Part shown: positions 60,465 to 64,000 of the stretch, in pieces
Numbering within the stretch: the stretch's first letter is position 1
Layout: each line of letters begins with the position of its first letter
DNA from: JBFMHP01 sp040752855
Lineage (GTDB): Bacteria; Pseudomonadota; Gammaproteobacteria; RBG-16-57-12
DNA length: 64,000 nt
Assembly: GCA_040752855.1 (NCBI GenBank)
Contig: JBFMHP010000001.1
Span: forward strand, 62,001-126,000
Direction: 5' to 3'
Program-made: the position numbers and the translations under genes
Notes under the pieces: model-generated
Told to the model about the DNA's origin: nothing
Database searches by the model: none
What the model saw: only the letters and a program-made list of their open reading frames with translations

Positions 60465-63275
60465 CGATGAAGCGTTGAGGGCCGCCGCCCGCTGCGCCGC
60501 CTTGTTCAGGCGATCCTCGATGAGTTTCTTGTAGGCGAGATAGTGGATGGTCTGGACATTCTGCCTGGGTTCCACGCCGAGCAGATTGGCCGGCACGTCG
60601 ATGTCGGTGATGTAGATGGGGTAGTCCAGGCCGCTGCCGCGCTGCTGCATGATGTGTTTGGCCACTTCGGCGAACAGCGATTCGCCGTATTCGGCCGTGG
60701 AGAATTCCACGTCATCGCAGAACACCGTGAAGCCGGTGCTCGAATCGTTGGGATCGCCGATGACCTGCACGTTAAAACAGCGTTGCGGCGGCTGATACGC
60801 GAGCTTGCGCCGCTCGAGCACCGGCTCCTCCCCGCCCGTGTCGCGCAACTGATAGCACTCGATGCGCTCCATGACGGCCTCGGCCGCCGCCGGAAACATC
60901 TGGCGCTTGAGGATCGCGCGCAGAAAGACATGGTAGTGCGCCAGCACCACCGCGGGATCGGCCAACGGCATGAGCTGATGGAACAGCGAGCCTTTTTCAT
61001 CGAGCACGTAGACCTCGAGCTCCTTGGCCGCGACGTGAAAATAAAACTGCACTACACCGGGCTTATCATGGGCGAAGATCGCCGCGAGCGGCCCCCGATA
61101 ACGGGCGCTGGGGTCGAACATGAGCGGGCTGTATTGGCCCTGCGGCCGACCCAGGTGCTCGAACAGTTCCTCGCTGGTGTGAAGCTGCACATGCTTGAGG
61201 ATTCCGTCTTCGAGATAGAGCATGGCGTAACCGCGCTCGACGGCCATGACATAACGCAGATGCCTGCTGTTGGGCGTCGCATAGGCCTTGCACACGGACT
61301 CGAAGAGTTCCGACACCCGGCGCATGATCTTGTCGCCGTGACCCGAAGAGTAACAGAAGACCTGCGCGGTGGCGGGCGTCTCGCCTTCACCGAGCGGGGA
61401 CCACTGTAGGTACTGGCACAGGCAATCGAGCAGTCCGTTGACGCCTTCGTAGTGAAAGAACATCAGCTCCTGCCAACTGGTGACAAACAGGGCATCGATG
61501 CTGTGGATCAGGTTCTCGCCGGCGGCGCCGAAGCTCAAGGCATCGACCTTGTCGGTGATCAGATGGCCGTCGCGCGCCCGCGTGCTCGCCGCCTTTACGC
61601 CGACATTGACGAACAACAGCACCGACAGCAGCCGCGGCTTGTTGGCGAAGTCCTCGATCTCCACCTCGGGCAGCCGCCCGCCGGGAAACAGTTGTTGCAG
61701 GCGATGGATGAGCGCGTGCAGTTCGCGGTCGGAAAACACGCTGTCGTGGGTTTGAATGGCGTAGGCCGTGCGCCGGTCGATCAGCCGGTTGAAATAACCC
61801 CAGATCAACAGCTCCATGACATGGCTGCCGCGCTTGAGCGGCGCGCCTTCTTCCCCCGGCGCGCCCAGGCTGCCGCCGCGGTGCATCGACCAGGTCTCGC
61901 GCCCGCCCTGCGAGCGCCGCTGCACCAAGGCCACCAGTGGTTCGTGCAGATCGGCGCTGAAGCCGCGGTTGATGATCTCCACCTTGCCGGCCTTGCGTTC
62001 GAAGGCGGCATAGAGCTTGCGCCCGAGCACCGTCAGATCGCGCTGGCTGATCATCGCCAGGCCGGCGTTCTCGCGCGCGAATTGCGACAGCGCGAAATAA
62101 CTATGCGTCAGCTCATCGACCAAGGCCTTGCGCTCCTGGGTGATGCGCTCGATCTTCCAGTGATGGCGCCCGTCGAGCATCGCCAAGTGGTTGAGCCGCC
62201 AGTCCCACTTCTTGGCCAGGGCATGCATCACATCCTGCTGCCAGTTGGCGCCGGCGATGTAGCGCATCTTGGAGAGCGGCAGATTGATCTTGAAATAGAA
62301 ACAACGGCGCACCAGCTCGATGCGGTCCTGCTCGCCGTTTTTCAGCACATAATCGGTGAGCCGGTCGATCAGCATCAGGTACGGATCGAGTTCATTGAGC
62401 GAAATCTCGCCCGGCTCGTAGATCTTGCGCTTGAAGGTCAGGCTCAGGAACTCGATGTCCGGGTAATCCTTGGCATAGGCCTCCATCAGCAGGATCTTGA
62501 GCACGGACTTGTACGGTGAATCGACCGCCTTGTAGATCTGCCAGACGGCCGCCCCGAAGAATTCCTCCGCCGGCATGTGGCCCAGGCCGCCAAAGTCGAT
62601 GATTTCGCTGTCCTGCAGATAGCGCCGCGCGACGAGATTCTTCGCGTACTCGGTATAATTCTTCTCTTCTTCCGGCGGCACCAGCCACCACACCGGGATG
62701 CGGCCGGCGAGCCACAAGGCGGTGCGGTAAAACTCGTCGAGCAACAGGTCGTGCTGCGCGGTGCCGCTGCTCTCGCTGCTCAGATCCAGCACCTCGCCGC
62801 GGCGAAAGCGGTCGGCGTCCATCAGGAAAAAGTGCACCTCCAGATTGTAACCATCGGCCCATTTTTCGATCAGCGCGCATTTCTCACGCAGTTCCTTGAG
62901 CTTCGCGGTGTCGAGGTTAGGCGCATGACACAGCCAAATGTCGAAATCGCTCTTGGTGGAATGGGCGATGGTGCCGCTCGAACCGATCAGAAACAGCGCG
63001 TGGATGTCGTAGTAATGCGACAGCAGGCGCTTGTATTCAAACCCCTTCACCAGGCGGCGCGCGGCCATCAAGGCCTGGCCTTCCTTGAGATAGTTGGAGA
63101 TGCCCGCCGGTGTTTCCATCGACACGAATCCCGGCAGCGAGGGATGATTGACATGAAACAGCAGCGGCAGGATGTCGAGCACGTCCTGTTGCTGCGGCCG
63201 CAAGGTCTCGCGCGTGCGGCTCAGGCGCATTTGATTGAGCGTGAGGAATTTTTTCTTGATCGCTTTGAGATCCAC
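60462..63275 (-). CDS. cyaA: class I adenylate cyclase
   Basis: A 937-residue class I adenylate cyclase, longer than E. coli CyaA (848). The nucleotidyltransferase-type active site FLIGSSGTIAHSTKSDFDIWLCH spans about residues 95-117 with the paired Asp110 and Asp112. N-terminal similarity begins at LKAIKKKFLTLNQMR, which aligns with LKQRLDAINQLR of E. coli and supports GTG 63275 as start; an open frame continues to 63470. The C-terminal half is the family's regulatory region. It makes cAMP for CRP-type control. Taxonomically it points to gammaproteobacteria. Confidence 0.95.
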   Translation of the reverse strand: MDLKAIKKKFLTLNQMRLSRTRETLRPQQQDVLDILPLLFHVNHPSLPGFVSMETPAGISNYLKEGQALMAARRLVKGFEYKRLLSHYYDIHALFLIGSSGTIAHSTKSDFDIWLCHAPNLDTAKLKELREKCALIEKWADGYNLEVHFFLMDADRFRRGEVLDLSSESSGTAQHDLLLDEFYRTALWLAGRIPVWWLVPPEEEKNYTEYAKNLVARRYLQDSEIIDFGGLGHMPAEEFFGAAVWQIYKAVDSPYKSVLKILLMEAYAKDYPDIEFLSLTFKRKIYEPGEISLNELDPYLMLIDRLTDYVLKNGEQDRIELVRRCFYFKINLPLSKMRYIAGANWQQDVMHALAKKWDWRLNHLAMLDGRHHWKIERITQERKALVDELTHSYFALSQFARENAGLAMISQRDLTVLGRKLYAAFERKAGKVEIINRGFSADLHEPLVALVQRRSQGGRETWSMHRGGSLGAPGEEGAPLKRGSHVMELLIWGYFNRLIDRRTAYAIQTHDSVFSDRELHALIHRLQQLFPGGRLPEVEIEDFANKPRLLSVLLFVNVGVKAASTRARDGHLITDKVDALSFGAAGENLIHSIDALFVTSWQELMFFHYEGVNGLLDCLCQYLQWSPLGEGETPATAQVFCYSSGHGDKIMRRVSELFESVCKAYATPNSRHLRYVMAVERGYAMLYLEDGILKHVQLHTSEELFEHLGRPQGQYSPLMFDPSARYRGPLAAIFAHDKPGVVQFYFHVAAKELEVYVLDEKGSLFHQLMPLADPAVVLAHYHVFLRAILKRQMFPAAAEAVMERIECYQLRDTGGEEPVLERRKLAYQPPQRCFNVQVIGDPNDSSTGFTVFCDDVEFSTAEYGESLFAEVAKHIMQQRGSGLDYPIYITDIDVPANLLGVEPRQNVQTIHYLAYKKLIEDRLNKAAQRAAALNASS

Positions 63276-63604
63276 AGCCGGTGCTCGTCCAGATGCCCGA
63301 AATAATACAATTACAAAATGGAGGTCTATGAAGCACGGCAGCCGCTGCGCCAATCCCCCGAGTCGCGACAAATACATGCCGGGAGGGCGCCTCTTCGCAG
63401 CCAACACATCAAGGCGCGCCTGCGTCTTCACAACGGATTTTACCCCTAATGTATCGGCACAAATGCGCATTTGCTTAGCCGCGCCCGCGCGTGCAGTGGA
63501 TCACCGCGCCCGGTGAGAAAATCGTTAAAGCTTTGGCGCTTCTTGCCGCTTTAACGCAATTGACTTACATTCCCTATAAACATCATTCCACTTGGAGGAG
63601 TCCG
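63276..63604. other. divergent promoter region of cyaA and a PAS-GGDEF gene
   Basis: 329 bases between divergent genes. A GGAGGAGTCCG ribosome-binding site precedes the plus-strand gene. A TTGACT-(17)-CATTCC-like promoter may lie near 63562-63595. No CRP site could be confirmed by eye. Confidence 0.35.
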
Positions 63605-64000
63605 ATGGATTTCACGCTCGACAGCGGCACGGCGCAACAACTGCTCAAGTCCCTGCCCATGGGTATAGTCACCACCAACGCCAAGGGCGAGATCACCTGG
63701 GCCAATGACGCCATGCTGCGCCTGCTAAAGACGCGTTCCTCCGGGGGTAAGCTGAGTCTGGACGCCGTCGAGGAACTGCAGCCGTTTTTGGAATCCAAAG
63801 GCACCTTTACGGTGCTCGATCCCAACAGCGGCAGCCAGATCTGGCTGCGGCATGTGGCCGTGGATCTGGCCGGCGGCGCGGGCAGAAGCCACATCTTCGA
63901 GGATGTCACCGAGGCGAAAGACTTCCAGCAGGAACGCGATCAGTTGGCGGAGACCGTGCGCCGTCAGTCGCCGACCGACGAGCTGACCGGCCTGCTCACC
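63605..64000 (+). CDS. PAS-GGDEF protein, 5' part
   Basis: 132 codons before the window ends. Residues 10-110 form a PAS domain (LKSLPMGIVTTNAKGEITWANDAMLRLLK), followed by a short coiled segment and SPTDELTGLLT, the standard opening of a GGDEF domain. It is thus probably a diguanylate cyclase, but its active site is outside the window. GGAGGAGTCCG precedes the ATG. Confidence 0.85.
   Translation, partial: MDFTLDSGTAQQLLKSLPMGIVTTNAKGEITWANDAMLRLLKTRSSGGKLSLDAVEELQPFLESKGTFTVLDPNSGSQIWLRHVAVDLAGGAGRSHIFEDVTEAKDFQQERDQLAETVRRQSPTDELTGLLT

Overview
The window looks like chromosomal DNA from an environmental gammaproteobacterium with a GC-rich genome. The order class I adenylate cyclase (cyaA), lptM and lysA, together with serB, dinB, a YheU-type UPF0270 protein and a yjfM-yjfC-yjfL set, is typical of that class. 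I cannot name a genus from the sequence alone. No rRNA, tRNA, CRISPR array, integrase or intact transposase was recognised.

Layout. 0.1-4.5 kb: a DUF2238 membrane protein, a yjfM/yjfC/DUF350 operon, yheU and small regulators. 4.5-6.3 kb: a hipBA toxin-antitoxin pair with well-marked operators. 6.5-8.4 kb: a GAF-PAS-sigma54 activator. 8.7-17.1 kb: an AT-rich island on the minus strand (SDR, secreted protein, a large acyltransferase-like gene broken by one in-frame TGA, a kinase-like protein of APH type, an MDR oxidoreductase) facing a LysR regulator. It looks like an uncharacterised biosynthetic cluster and is the best candidate here for an undescribed system.

17.3-24.1 kb is a patchwork. A module made of a small ORF and a conserved leader occurs twice. 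One copy drives a secreted di-heme peroxidase-like protein; the other, damaged and interrupted by an AAA/DUF4143 ATPase gene, leads into a bufferin operon. 24.1-38.1 kb is one tightly packed plus-strand run: bufA1-bufB1-bufC1-doxX, then an SDR, a periplasmic cyclase, a GMC oxidoreductase, two glucan/glucoside hydrolases (GH133-like, GH63-like), a DoxX-DoxX-NDH-2 fusion and an MFS carrier. The genes suggest coupled metal handling, sugar oxidation and quinone reduction.

38.1-53.5 kb is bounded by a displaced, decayed 3' end of the DUF429 gene on the left and by the intact DUF429 gene on the right, as expected for an element inserted at a gene's 3' end. It holds a peptidoglycan hydrolase/lipoprotein pair (possible effector-immunity), a LuxR-type regulator, a FecR-LysM protein coupled to a CHASE2-PAS-GGDEF-EAL protein, and a secreted redox cluster (di-heme peroxidase, MITE-like element, Tat-exported multicopper oxidase, secreted protein, SCO-cytochrome c fusion). 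53.5-64 kb returns to housekeeping genes: DUF429, dinB, a zf-TFIIB protein, AlkD-like, a 2OG oxygenase, serB, lysA, lptM, cyaA and the start of a PAS-GGDEF protein.
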